From Ignavibacteria bacterium (GTDB taxonomy: Bacteria > Bacteroidota > Ignavibacteria > UBA10030), in contig VGVZ01000020.1 of NCBI GenBank assembly GCA_016873805.1, positions 1 to 58,498 of the forward strand: a DNA stretch of 58,498 nt. The letters run 5' to 3'. The position numbers and the translations under genes are program-made. Shown in pieces: positions 17,921-27,250 of the stretch (position 1 is its first letter; each line of letters opens with the position of its first letter). The notes under the pieces were generated by a model. The model searched no databases. It was not told where the DNA came from and worked only from the letters and a program-made list of their open reading frames with translations.

Positions 17921-19378
17921 ATGCCCCTTCACGTCTACAATACTCTCTCACGTGCTAAAGAGGAATTCAAACCTCTCCAGCCCGGCCGCGTGGGTATCTA
18001 TGTCTGCGGGCCGACGGTCTACGGACATCCCCATATCGGTCACGCGAAAAGCTATGTCTCCTTCGATGCCATCATCAGATATTTTCGATATCTCGAATAC
18101 AAAGTCCTCTACGTCCAGAACATCACCGACGTCGGTCATCTTACCGACGATGCCGATGAGGGGGAGGACAAGATCGAGCAGCGCTCGAAGATCGACAAAG
18201 TCCATCCGATGCAGATCGCGGAAGAGTACACGCAAAGCTACTTCGAAGATATGGATGCAATGGGAGTGCTGAGGGCGGATATCTATCCGCGCGCAACCGG
18301 ACACATCATCGAACAGATTCAGATGGTCGAAGAGCTTCTCCGGAATGGCTTTGCCTATGAGGTCGATGGATCGGTCTACTTTGACGTCCGAAAGTTCGGA
18401 GAGTACGGCAAACTCTCCGGTCGGGTGCTCGACGAGATGGTGGCAGGGACTCGCGTGGACAAGAGGTCAGACAAACGACATCCGGCTGATTTTGCGCTCT
18501 GGAAAAAAGCTGAACCGGGGCACATCATGCGCTGGATCAGCCCGTGGGGGGAGGGATACCCTGGCTGGCATATCGAGTGCTCGGCCATGTCGATGAAGTA
18601 CCTCGGCCAGCAGTTCGATATTCATGGCGGGGGAATGGATAACCAATTCCCTCACCACGAATGCGAGATCGCGCAGAGCGAATGCGCGACCGGGAAACCG
18701 TTCGTCAAGTATTGGCTTCACAATAATCTGGTGACCGTGAACGGCCACAAAATGGGAAAGTCACTCGGGAATTTCATCACCCTCAAAGATGCCTTCAAGA
18801 AATACGATCCGCTTGTCCTGCGATTCTTTATCCTGCAGAGTCACTACCGGAGCACCCTGGACTACAGCGATCAGGCGGTCCAGGGCGCTCAGACCGGATA
18901 CGAGAAATTGATCAATACGGTCAGGAATCTCAGAGATGAGCTGACAACGCATCCGCCAGCCGAGAGGAACACCGACGTTTCATCGGCCGTCAATTCATTG
19001 AAGGCGAAATTTCTGAGCGCAATGAATGACGATTTCAACACGCCGCAGGCGATCGCTGTGCTCTTTGACGGCGTCAAAGAGGTAAATCAGTTGCTCGGTG
19101 GAGACGTGAAGAAGGCTTTTCCCGAGTTGAACGCGTTCGATGCATTCTTCGATAACTGCGCGGGCGAAATCCTCGGGATTCTGCCGGACAAGTTGGACGC
19201 ACAGGCGTTGGAAGGGGGATCTCTGGAGCCGACATTGGTGGAATTGCTTCTCCGCGTTCGCGACGCGGCGAGAACTGAGAAGGCCTTCGCCCTCTCAGAC
19301 AAGATTCGGGACGGGCTCTCACAGCTCGGCATTATCGTCGAAGACCGAAAAGATGGAACGCGATGGCGCAAGAGTTAA
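17921..19378 (+). CDS. cysS: Cysteinyl-tRNA synthetase
   Basis: Class I synthetase of 485 residues that charges tRNA-Cys. The ATP-binding HIGH motif appears in GHPHIGHAKS and the KMSKS loop as KMGKS. Zinc ligands are visible as the Cys in YVCGPTVYG, Cys in HIECSAMSM and the His/Glu pair of PHHECEIAQSE. Length is normal. The ATG follows GGTGA. Confidence 0.97.
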   Translation: MPLHVYNTLSRAKEEFKPLQPGRVGIYVCGPTVYGHPHIGHAKSYVSFDAIIRYFRYLEYKVLYVQNITDVGHLTDDADEGEDKIEQRSKIDKVHPMQIAEEYTQSYFEDMDAMGVLRADIYPRATGHIIEQIQMVEELLRNGFAYEVDGSVYFDVRKFGEYGKLSGRVLDEMVAGTRVDKRSDKRHPADFALWKKAEPGHIMRWISPWGEGYPGWHIECSAMSMKYLGQQFDIHGGGMDNQFPHHECEIAQSECATGKPFVKYWLHNNLVTVNGHKMGKSLGNFITLKDAFKKYDPLVLRFFILQSHYRSTLDYSDQAVQGAQTGYEKLINTVRNLRDELTTHPPAERNTDVSSAVNSLKAKFLSAMNDDFNTPQAIAVLFDGVKEVNQLLGGDVKKAFPELNAFDAFFDNCAGEILGILPDKLDAQALEGGSLEPTLVELLLRVRDAARTEKAFALSDKIRDGLSQLGIIVEDRKDGTRWRKS

Positions 19379-19411
19379 GATATCAGTTCAAAGTAGAGCA
19401 GGGATTGAGAA

Positions 19412-20242
19412 GTGAGAGAGCTGACGCGCATACCTTCTGTCCGCAGACGCATCTGCGGTGTTCCGGTTGAACCTGTGGGGCAATCCGCCGGTTCCTGTCG
19501 GTCGAAAACCCTGCGGACGATTTCACGCTGGTGTGTTGTCTTTCTGGCGAGTACTTCATTCGGACAGATACCAAACAGTGCGACGCTCACGGGAACCGTA
19601 CTCGATCACTCGACGAAGGATCCTCTTCAGGCCGTCAATGTCCTCTTGAAAGATTCTCATCTCGGCGCGGCGACGGACAGTACGGGCCGGTATGTGATTA
19701 GAGGGATTCCTCCCGAGCTGTTTGTGATTGAGTTCCGGTATGTGGGCTATAAGACCAAATACCGGACACATTCGTTTCATCCGGGTCAACACATGACCAT
19801 CGATGTGATGCTCGAGGAGCATCCGATTCCGTTGGCGGAGATCACGGTTCGGGACACTGTGGATCGATCGGAAGAGATTCACCGGTATCCCGGAAGCATC
19901 GTCATTACGAGGCAACATATTCTCGAGAGCGGTGCCGATAGGGTATCCAAAGTGTTCCAGCAGCTTGCTCCTCGACTCGACCTGTATACAACACGAATCC
20001 GCTCACAGCGAAACCCCTCGCGCAGACAGATCAACATCATGCTTGTCATCGATGGAGTCCGGGTTCGTGTCGACTCATATGACATGATCATGTACGATCC
20101 CGACTATTTCGAAAAACTCATCACGATCGACGAGATCGACTACATGGTTATCCATCGCGATGCCAACGCGTGGCTCCGGTCGGGAGCGCGAAGACTCGAA
20201 CCGATGGATTGGATGATCGAAATTGTCCGGAGAAAGAAATAA
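19412..20242 (+). CDS. Carboxypeptidase-regulatory-like domain plus TonB plug-like domain, no barrel
   Basis: A 276-residue frame from GTG 19412. After a hydrophobic stretch (RWCVVFLASTSFG), the segment from about residue 57 (ATLTGTVLDHSTKDPLQAVN) is a CarboxypepD_reg-like beta-sandwich as found at the front of SusC/TonB receptors. It is followed by a plug-like domain (RHILESGADRVSKVFQQLAP ... IDGVRVR). The protein ends where the transmembrane barrel would begin. The first 30 residues are doubtful; a GTG further in would give a cleaner signal peptide. Function is unknown; it may be a barrel-less relic or a periplasmic binding module. Confidence 0.65.
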   Translation: MRELTRIPSVRRRICGVPVEPVGQSAGSCRSKTLRTISRWCVVFLASTSFGQIPNSATLTGTVLDHSTKDPLQAVNVLLKDSHLGAATDSTGRYVIRGIPPELFVIEFRYVGYKTKYRTHSFHPGQHMTIDVMLEEHPIPLAEITVRDTVDRSEEIHRYPGSIVITRQHILESGADRVSKVFQQLAPRLDLYTTRIRSQRNPSRRQINIMLVIDGVRVRVDSYDMIMYDPDYFEKLITIDEIDYMVIHRDANAWLRSGARRLEPMDWMIEIVRRKK

Positions 20243-20307
20243 TTGGCACCGAGCATCGATATGCCTTTCCTGAACTTGAATCTTATCCAGAATGATCGGA
20301 GGACCCG

Positions 20308-21081
20308 GTGAATCACCAACGACTCATCACACTGCTCTTACTCGTTTTGCTTGTACCGTGCCTGCTCGTGGCGCAAGGGTACGCGGGAGATCAGGCAACG
20401 CACGAGCCGACCATGCTCATCGATAAGCCGACGGCTGGAATGCTGAAGCGCGCGCAGTACGCCGTCAACGGCATTTTCTATCAGCGCGGGGGTGTACTGA
20501 TGGGAGTCTCCGTTGGATTGATCGATGCCTTCAGCTTCGGAATTTCGTACGGAGGTACGAACATCATCGGTGCAAGCAAAGTGCAGATGAATCCCGCGCC
20601 CGGCGTGAGAGCAAAGCTGCGACTGTTCGATGAATCGACCACAATGCCTGCCATGGCGATAGGTTTCGATTCACAGGGGAAAGAACCATACGTCGACAGT
20701 CTGAGTCGCTATCTTCTGAAGTCCCCGGGATTCTATGTCGTGGCGAGCAAGAACTATTCGCTTGCAGGAAACTTCAGCGTGCACGGCGGCTTCTGCTACG
20801 GCACGGAACACGGTGATGGAGACAAAGACCTGAACTTGTTTGTCGGGGTGGAGAAGTCGCTGGGTAACCTAGTATCGGTGCTCGCGGAATACGATTTCGG
20901 TCTCAACGATGATCACTACCGCGCCATTGGCCGCGGGAGAGGGTATCTCAATCTCGGCGTCCGTCTCTCCGCCGGAAAAGGATTCGTGCTGGGATTTGAC
21001 CTCAAGGATGTCATTCGCAACCAGAAGGATGTACATCTCGGAAATCGCGTGCTCGTCATGGACTTTGTCGGTTCTTTCTAG
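20308..21081 (+). CDS. Predicted outer-membrane beta-barrel protein, unknown function
   Basis: A 257-residue protein with a clear signal peptide (MNHQRLITLLLLVLLVPCLLVAQG) followed by alternating hydrophobic strands with Gly and aromatic residues, ending in VLVMDFVGSF, a plausible barrel C-terminus ending in an aromatic. The start is GTG behind GGAGG. I do not recognise a family. It sits in a run of envelope genes. Confidence 0.6.
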   Translation: MNHQRLITLLLLVLLVPCLLVAQGYAGDQATHEPTMLIDKPTAGMLKRAQYAVNGIFYQRGGVLMGVSVGLIDAFSFGISYGGTNIIGASKVQMNPAPGVRAKLRLFDESTTMPAMAIGFDSQGKEPYVDSLSRYLLKSPGFYVVASKNYSLAGNFSVHGGFCYGTEHGDGDKDLNLFVGVEKSLGNLVSVLAEYDFGLNDDHYRAIGRGRGYLNLGVRLSAGKGFVLGFDLKDVIRNQKDVHLGNRVLVMDFVGSF

Positions 21082-21343
21082 ATTGAGATGTCCGGGAAAG
21101 AACAGAATCCGGGGTCTGGAATCCCGACCCCACAAAGTCCTGAAAACGATTTGAATTCAAGCGTCAGGGGGGTGTTCTTCCTAGTGGACACTTCTGAACC
21201 CGGTTGTAAACAGCTCCGGATTCCCACACCCAGTCTGACTCAAATTTCGCCCAGAAATAGCATATTGTTCCAGCCGTCAAGTCTTTCCCCACGGCACCTT
21301 TGTTGAATAGACCACATGGGGGTGTACATACTTGGAGGATGTC
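21082..21343. other. Intergenic stretch of 262 bases
   Basis: No convincing ORF. A short inverted repeat (GGGGTC ... GACCCC) follows the upstream stop without a T-run. A possible promoter (TTGAAT at 21303, TACATA at 21325, 16-base spacer) lies very close to the next ATG, too close to leave a full ribosome site on the transcript, so it was not called. Confidence 0.5.
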
Positions 21344-22300
21344 ATGACCACTGTGCTGCGAACGCTGTTCATCTTCGTTGCGGCTTTGCTGATCTCACTG
21401 GGGCTCTCCGGGTGCTACACTCGGATTGCCACAGTGACAGACCGCCAACCCGAGTACGCAGAGGACGAAGAATATGTGATGGATGAAACTGAGGCGGACT
21501 CCACGGACGAGGATCGCGCGAGGTACTGGGATGATGAAATGCGATGGCGCGCGTATACGGGATTCCGGTACTACTACCCCTGGCACCGATCCTTCTACTT
21601 TGGATTCTATGATCCCTGGTACTTCGACCATATCTACTATCCGTGGTCATTCTACGATCCATGGTACTACTACTACAATCCGTATGCGTATCGCTACAGC
21701 GTTTTCGGTCCATACGGTAACTACTACTCACGGTACTACGGCTACTATGGACTTGGATATTATCCATATGCTCAGCCGGTAATCTATTACGGAAGTGGAA
21801 CCGGCCACGCGACAAGAAACTCCGGGTATAGTCGGACAGGAGATGTTCGGGGCAATCCGCGGTCACCGGGAGTCTCAACCAGCCCGGGAACGGCGCTGCC
21901 GCCGGCATCACGTTCGGGGGTATCACGAGATGGGGGACCAACGCGTTCGTCAGGCTCGTCGGGCGTTGAGCGTCGAAGCTCGTCAGGTTCTTCGCGAGGA
22001 TCCTCAGTCGGACGATCATCGCGAAGCGGTTCCTCGGGACGAGAAGGCGTTTCATCGGGCCGATCATCTGGTTCGAGTGGTCGTTCGTCAGGCACCGGAT
22101 CGAGCGGTAGTGGAGGGGGATCCGGAAGTTCGGGGAGCAGTCGTTCGACCGGCGGATCGCGCGGTGGCGGAGGAGAACCATCCTCCTCAGCGAGTGTTCA
22201 ACAGTCGTACTCACCCCCCGCGTCGCCGCCGCCAGCTTCCCCACCGGCGAGCAGTAGTGGTGGGAGTAACAGAAGTACGGGCGCAACCCGAGGTCAATAA
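21344..22300 (+). CDS. Lipoprotein with Tyr/Trp-rich region and Ser/Gly/Arg low-complexity tail
   Basis: A 318-residue protein with a lipoprotein signal and lipobox LGLSGC (Cys at about 25). Residues 70-150 are extremely rich in Tyr, Trp, Phe and Pro (for example YYPWHRSFYFGFYDPWYF). From about 165 to the end the chain is almost only Ser, Gly and Arg, then Pro/Ala/Ser. The ATG at 21344 is favoured over the TTG four codons upstream because TTGGAGGATGTC supplies the ribosome site. Such proteins occur as surface or cell-wall-facing lipoproteins; I can assign no function. Confidence 0.7.
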   Translation: MTTVLRTLFIFVAALLISLGLSGCYTRIATVTDRQPEYAEDEEYVMDETEADSTDEDRARYWDDEMRWRAYTGFRYYYPWHRSFYFGFYDPWYFDHIYYPWSFYDPWYYYYNPYAYRYSVFGPYGNYYSRYYGYYGLGYYPYAQPVIYYGSGTGHATRNSGYSRTGDVRGNPRSPGVSTSPGTALPPASRSGVSRDGGPTRSSGSSGVERRSSSGSSRGSSVGRSSRSGSSGREGVSSGRSSGSSGRSSGTGSSGSGGGSGSSGSSRSTGGSRGGGGEPSSSASVQQSYSPPASPPPASPPASSSGGSNRSTGATRGQ

Positions 22301-22478
22301 TGATGGGATTCGGATCGCGTGCGTCCGCCCGCAGGTTCGTTGGCGGGACAGAACTGGGAAAAGACAATTGTCGAGGGAATGAAAGTCGAGCTTGGAAGTC
22401 AAGACGCCCATTCTCTGCACAGGGTCGCACGGTGCGAATTGGAGCTGACAACGACGCGATTTTGGAAGGATTGGAATC

Positions 22479-23975
22479 ATGAAACGGCACAATTGGGTTC
22501 ATCTGAGAACAGGTCTGTGCATTCTCGCAATTACCGCTTTTGCATCTCCCCTCCAGGCACAGTTCGCGGAGGATGCGCTTCGTTTCTCACAATACGGTCT
22601 CGGCGTGGGGGCCCGATCACTCGGTCTGGGAAATACCTCAATCGGTGCGGTGAATGATTACTCGGCACTCTTTTCAAACCCCGGCGGCCTGGCGTTGATC
22701 CGTGACTTCGAATTTTCTGTCGGCCTTTCCTACCATGGCTACAACAACGATGTGAAGTTCTTCGGCAATGAGCTTGCAAGCAGTAGAAACTTTTCAAACC
22801 TCAACAGCCTCGGATTGGTTTATCCCATTCCGACGACGCGCGGAAGTCTAACGTTCGCTTTCGCCTTCGGACGGGTCGCCGATTTTGGAACGACCGCGGA
22901 GTTCAAGGGATTCAATCCGTCGAGCTCCCTCATCCTGGCAAAGACTCCAGTGACGAATCTCGCTTCACTCTCGATCAATGAGCGCAAGGGATTGCTCGAC
23001 AACAACATCCCTTACCAGCTTTTTCTTGCCGACACGCTCAACGGGAAACTCGTTTCCCATGTCAATGGCAACGTACAACAGAGCGTGGTCGTTCATGAGG
23101 GGGGCGGCCTCAACCATTGGTCCTTTGGGGGGGCGATCGACATTGCAAAAGATATCTCGTTCGGCGCAAGTCTGAATATTGTCTCGGGAAGCTATACCTA
23201 TGAGCGCGACTATGCAGAAGATGACACTCGCAATTTCTACCAACGTCTCCCCGGAGAATCGCTCGGGAGGTTCGATCATTTCTCCCTCGTGAGCACGATC
23301 GACGGCGAGTTGAACGGCGTGAATGGACTCCTCGGCCTGATGTACCGCCGTCCGGGGAAATTTCACCTCGGGCTCACGGTTCGAACGCCAACAACGATTT
23401 CCGTGAATGAAAACTATTCCGATGAGGCCAGAAGCCGATTCGATCCCAACGCCAATGGATCAGTCGATCGCTTCGATATCTCGTTCGACGGCAAAACGGA
23501 ATACCGGGTGATTACGCCCGCGATGTTCGGTGCGGGATTGTCGATCCAATTGAGAGAATGGCTGATGATTGCCGGCGACGTTGAATATGCCGACTGGACC
23601 CAAATTGAGTTCAATTCGAGCAATCCCGATCTGCTTGCCGAGAATCGGCTCATCAAGCGGATCTTCAGACCGACAACGAACCTGCGGGGAGGCGTCGAAC
23701 TGAGTCTGTGGAATCACGGCATTCAGCTGCGCGGCGGCGTCAATTGGAAACCCTCTCCGTACGAGAATGATCCTCCCGAGTACGATCAGCTCTACTACAC
23801 CGCAGGCATCGGATTTCAGCTTGACGCCCACATGACTCTGAACGGCGCGTTCGCTATCGGCTCGTGGAAGACGTTTCGCGATAACTACAGCATGACCGGC
23901 TTACCCTCGGCGTCTCGGACCGCCGAATCGGTCTCGACAAACAACCTCAACGTCACATTGACGTACAGGTTCTAG
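22479..23975 (+). CDS. OMPP1/FadL/TodX-family outer-membrane transporter
   Basis: A 498-residue barrel protein with a signal peptide ending near LQAQ. The N-terminal hatch carries GLGVGARSLGLGNTSIGAV and NDYSALFSNPGGLAL, the hallmark of FadL-like and PorV-like proteins that pass hydrophobic compounds through the outer membrane. The last residues LNVTLTYRF end in Phe, as expected for Bam recognition. A terminator follows at 24032-24065. Substrate is unknown. Confidence 0.85.
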   Translation: MKRHNWVHLRTGLCILAITAFASPLQAQFAEDALRFSQYGLGVGARSLGLGNTSIGAVNDYSALFSNPGGLALIRDFEFSVGLSYHGYNNDVKFFGNELASSRNFSNLNSLGLVYPIPTTRGSLTFAFAFGRVADFGTTAEFKGFNPSSSLILAKTPVTNLASLSINERKGLLDNNIPYQLFLADTLNGKLVSHVNGNVQQSVVVHEGGGLNHWSFGGAIDIAKDISFGASLNIVSGSYTYERDYAEDDTRNFYQRLPGESLGRFDHFSLVSTIDGELNGVNGLLGLMYRRPGKFHLGLTVRTPTTISVNENYSDEARSRFDPNANGSVDRFDISFDGKTEYRVITPAMFGAGLSIQLREWLMIAGDVEYADWTQIEFNSSNPDLLAENRLIKRIFRPTTNLRGGVELSLWNHGIQLRGGVNWKPSPYENDPPEYDQLYYTAGIGFQLDAHMTLNGAFAIGSWKTFRDNYSMTGLPSASRTAESVSTNNLNVTLTYRF

Positions 23976-24000
23976 CCTTCAATCTCTGCCGATCCGACGG

Positions 24001-24029
24001 TTGAATGAACCGTCAAGATTCTTTACATT
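24001..24029 (+). promoter_or_regulatory. Candidate promoter of the penicillin acylase operon
   Basis: TTGAAT (24001-24006), 17-base spacer, TACATT (24024-24029). The predicted start near 24036 falls inside the left arm of the terminator at 24032-24065, so transcripts from this promoter would not form the terminator. Confidence 0.6.
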
Positions 24030-24031
24030 CA

Positions 24032-24065
24032 GTCCACCCGATGCAAATCTGGTGGACTTTTTTTT
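24032..24065 (+). terminator. Rho-independent terminator after the FadL-type gene
   Basis: GTCCACC (24032-24038) pairs with GGTGGAC (24051-24057) around a 12-base loop, and eight T residues follow. It ends only 9 bases before the next start codon. Confidence 0.85.
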
Positions 24066-24074
24066 CTCTTCAAT

Positions 24075-26492
24075 ATGCGACTCCGCGCAAAACTTCTCAT
24101 AGGTCTTTCAGCGACGCTTCTCATTGTTGCCGTCGTCCTGGTTGCTCTTGCCTACCGGCTCACCACGAAGTCATTCCCGCAGACCACTGGTATCATAGAA
24201 CTTCCCTCGATCCGCAGTGAGGTGAAGATCTATCGCGATTCGTACGGTGTTCCGCACATTTTCGCCGAATCCGATTATGATGCCTACTTCGCTGTCGGCT
24301 ATGTCCATGCGCAAGATCGCCTCTGGCAGATGGAGCTTATTCGAAGGGCAGGGATGGGGCGTCTGGCTGAGGTGTTGGGAGCTGAGGCACTGCCGATCGA
24401 TCGAATGTTCAGAACCCTTCGCCTTTCGGAGAGCGCACAAAAAGTCTCGGCACTTCTTGAGGGGGTTGTGCTGAATTCCATGCAGGCCTACGCGGACGGA
24501 ATCTCGAGATTCATTGCCGATCATAAAGGCCGCTATCCGCTGGAACTCGATATGCTCGACATCCAGCCGGAGCCGTGGCGCATCGAGCACAGCACGCTCG
24601 TCAGCCGCTTGATGGCGTGGGAATTGAACTACGGCCGATGGATCGATCTTGTTCAGGGATACGTCGCAGAGAAGATCGGGATTGAGCGGGCTGGGGATCT
24701 CTATCCCGACTGGCCTTCCCACTCGCCCGTGATCATCCCCAAAGAATTGCACAACAAAAAGGTGGCTCTCGATGATTTTCCGATCATTGCTGCCGATCTC
24801 CTCTACCGTACCACGTTCGGTGGAGGAGGCCGCGCGGGAGGGAGCAATGCATGGGCGGTGACAGGTGCACGGTCAACTTCCGGTTCGGCGCTTCTCGCGA
24901 ACGATCCTCATCTCATGTTGAATGCGCCGGCACGATGGTACGAAATCCATCTCTCGGCACCTGGTCTGAATGTGTACGGAGTCTCAATACCCGGAGTTCC
25001 TTATGTTGTCATCGGCCGCAACGAACACATCGCATGGGGTGTCACGAATGCGATGCTTGATGACACGGACTTCTACATCGAGCAGGTCGATTCCCTCCAA
25101 CATCCGACACAATACCGAGTGAACAATCAATGGCGTCCCATGCGGCACCACGTCGACACGATTCTGGTGAAACATGGTGATCCCGTTATTCTCACCTCCT
25201 ACTATACGCACCGTGGGCCCGTGATCAACCGGATGGAGCCGGCGAAATCGCTGAGTACAAATCTCATTTCTATGCGCTGGACAGGACACCATATCACGAA
25301 CGATCCGGCGACATTCTATATCATCAACCGGGCATCATCCTGGGAGGAATTCGAGGAAGGCATCAAGCACTTCAACGCCCCCGCACAGAATTATGTCTAC
25401 GCCGATGTGAAAGGGAATATCGGGTATCGCACCGGAGGATCAGCTCCCGTTCGAGCCGGCAAAGGTCCGACACTTCCATATCCCGGTTGGACCGATACGT
25501 ACGATTGGAAAGGATTCATTCCTTTTTCCCAGATGCCGCATATCCTGAACCCCTCCTCCGGCTATGTCGCAACCGCAAATAACAAGATCATCGACGATCC
25601 CTATCCGTTCTACCTATCGACGTACTGGGAGCCTGACTGGCGCATCACACGCATCGTGGAGTTGCTCGGCGGCCAGGAAAAGATGAGTCTGAAAGACTTC
25701 GAGCGTTTCCAGAACGATGTAGTATCGCCGCAGGCCCGAATGCTCGTTCCGGTGATCCTGGGTGCTTTTGACGGGATCGAGATTGAGTCGCGAGAGGTGC
25801 GTGATGCTCTGGCATATTTGCGCAACTGGAATTTTGAAATGAGGCGAGACGACGTGGCGACGTCCGTGTTTCATGCGTTCCTCCTTCGCGCCTTGAGGAA
25901 TGTATTCCAAGATGAGCTCGGCAACGATGTGATGCGTCTCTACGACACGCTGGCGATGCCACCCATGAGAGCGATCACTGTTCAACTTCTCAGCGAACGG
26001 TCTTTGTGGTTCGACGACGCGAAAACCGAAGGGCGCGAAACAAAGGGGGAGATCATCCGGAGAAGCATGCGCGAAGGATTGGAACTTCTTCGATCTCATC
26101 TTGGCGGGGAGCTCAAGGAATGGCGATGGGGGCGAATGCACCAAGTGGAATTCGAACACATCTTCGGCACAAATGCCATGGTGAAAGGGATGTTCAACGT
26201 TGGCCCGTTTGCCGTTCCCGGATCGTATTCGACGGTGAACAACGGGTACTTCCTGTTGAACAATCCGTTCAAGAACAGCGTCGGACCCTCGACGCGTCTC
26301 CTTTTTGATCTTTCAACTCCCGACGGCTCTCGCGCGGTCACCCCCCCGGGACAGTCCGGTCATGCATATCATCCGCATTACGATGATCAGACGACCCTCT
26401 GGCTCAACGGCGGGTACCGGCGGGTCCTTCTTTCGCGTTCGCTCATCGAGAAGGCAAACTACGAACTCCTCATTCTCCGACCCAACGAATGA
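24075..26492 (+). CDS. Penicillin acylase family (S45) N-terminal nucleophile hydrolase
   Basis: An 805-residue precursor. A hydrophobic N-terminal segment (about 8-28) exports or anchors it. The alpha part opens with IYRDSYGVPHIFAESDYDAYFAVGY, typical of S45. Auto-cleavage is expected before Ser257 in GGSNAWAVTG, which then becomes the catalytic N-terminal Ser of the beta chain. Family members hydrolyse amides such as penicillins or acyl-homoserine lactones; the substrate cannot be read from sequence. No Shine-Dalgarno sequence precedes the ATG, which follows the T-run of the terminator. Its end overlaps the sirtuin gene by four bases (ATGA). Confidence 0.88.
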   Translation: MRLRAKLLIGLSATLLIVAVVLVALAYRLTTKSFPQTTGIIELPSIRSEVKIYRDSYGVPHIFAESDYDAYFAVGYVHAQDRLWQMELIRRAGMGRLAEVLGAEALPIDRMFRTLRLSESAQKVSALLEGVVLNSMQAYADGISRFIADHKGRYPLELDMLDIQPEPWRIEHSTLVSRLMAWELNYGRWIDLVQGYVAEKIGIERAGDLYPDWPSHSPVIIPKELHNKKVALDDFPIIAADLLYRTTFGGGGRAGGSNAWAVTGARSTSGSALLANDPHLMLNAPARWYEIHLSAPGLNVYGVSIPGVPYVVIGRNEHIAWGVTNAMLDDTDFYIEQVDSLQHPTQYRVNNQWRPMRHHVDTILVKHGDPVILTSYYTHRGPVINRMEPAKSLSTNLISMRWTGHHITNDPATFYIINRASSWEEFEEGIKHFNAPAQNYVYADVKGNIGYRTGGSAPVRAGKGPTLPYPGWTDTYDWKGFIPFSQMPHILNPSSGYVATANNKIIDDPYPFYLSTYWEPDWRITRIVELLGGQEKMSLKDFERFQNDVVSPQARMLVPVILGAFDGIEIESREVRDALAYLRNWNFEMRRDDVATSVFHAFLLRALRNVFQDELGNDVMRLYDTLAMPPMRAITVQLLSERSLWFDDAKTEGRETKGEIIRRSMREGLELLRSHLGGELKEWRWGRMHQVEFEHIFGTNAMVKGMFNVGPFAVPGSYSTVNNGYFLLNNPFKNSVGPSTRLLFDLSTPDGSRAVTPPGQSGHAYHPHYDDQTTLWLNGGYRRVLLSRSLIEKANYELLILRPNE

Positions 26493-27250
26493 CAATCTCA
26501 GCCAAAGGAATCTCTGTCCTTGAGTCCGCCGCGTCCGTCTGTGTGCTGACCGGCGCCGGGATCTCCGCGGAGAGCGGCGTCCCGACGTTCCGAGGAAAAG
26601 AAGGACTCTGGTCGAAATTCAAGCCGGAGGAGCTGGCAAACTTCCGCGCATTCATCAACAATCCTGATCTCGTCTGGGAATGGTATACGTACCGGAAAAA
26701 CGTGATGAAGGACGTGAAGCCCAATCCCGCCCATCTCGCTCTGGCAGAAATGGAACGGATTGTCGAGGATTTCACCCTGGTAACGCAGAACGTCGACAAT
26801 CTTCACCAGCGTGGAGGGAGCAGGAACGTCTATGAGCTTCACGGCAACATCGAGCGCAGTTACTGCATCGACTGCCGCAGACCGGAACAGAATGTCATGC
26901 TCGACGAACAGGGAAAAGCGCCACGCTGCAAATCGTGCGGGGGGTTGATCAGGCCTGATGTCGTGTGGTTCGGTGAGCTTCTGCCCTATGAGACATTTCA
27001 AATGGGGGCAGCCGCGGCGGCGAGGTGCGATCTCTTCCTCCTCATCGGCACCTCGGGCATCGTCTACCCTGCCGCATCGCTCCCTCTGGTGGCCCGAGAC
27101 CATGGCGCCTATGTGCTGGAAGTCAACCAGGAGTATACCGACCTCTCGTCGCGTGTTTCAGAAACCATTGTGGGTAAAGCTGGAGTGATCGTTCCGGAAA
27201 TGTTGGCCAGCATGAAGAATACTCGCAAGAGAGGAACGAACAGCGAATGA
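26489..27250 (+). CDS. cobB: NAD-dependent protein deacylase (sirtuin, CobB-like)
   Basis: A 253-residue Sir2 enzyme. NAD motifs TGAGISAESGVPTFRG and TQNVDNLHQRGG, the catalytic His of YELHGN, and a four-Cys zinc site (CIDC, CKSC) are all present. Residues Y66 and R69 (WYTYR) match the Tyr-x-x-Arg pair that class III sirtuins use to bind succinyl or malonyl groups, so desuccinylase activity is likely. It overlaps both neighbours by four bases, implying translational coupling in a three-gene operon. Confidence 0.94.
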   Translation: MTISAKGISVLESAASVCVLTGAGISAESGVPTFRGKEGLWSKFKPEELANFRAFINNPDLVWEWYTYRKNVMKDVKPNPAHLALAEMERIVEDFTLVTQNVDNLHQRGGSRNVYELHGNIERSYCIDCRRPEQNVMLDEQGKAPRCKSCGGLIRPDVVWFGELLPYETFQMGAAAAARCDLFLLIGTSGIVYPAASLPLVARDHGAYVLEVNQEYTDLSSRVSETIVGKAGVIVPEMLASMKNTRKRGTNSE

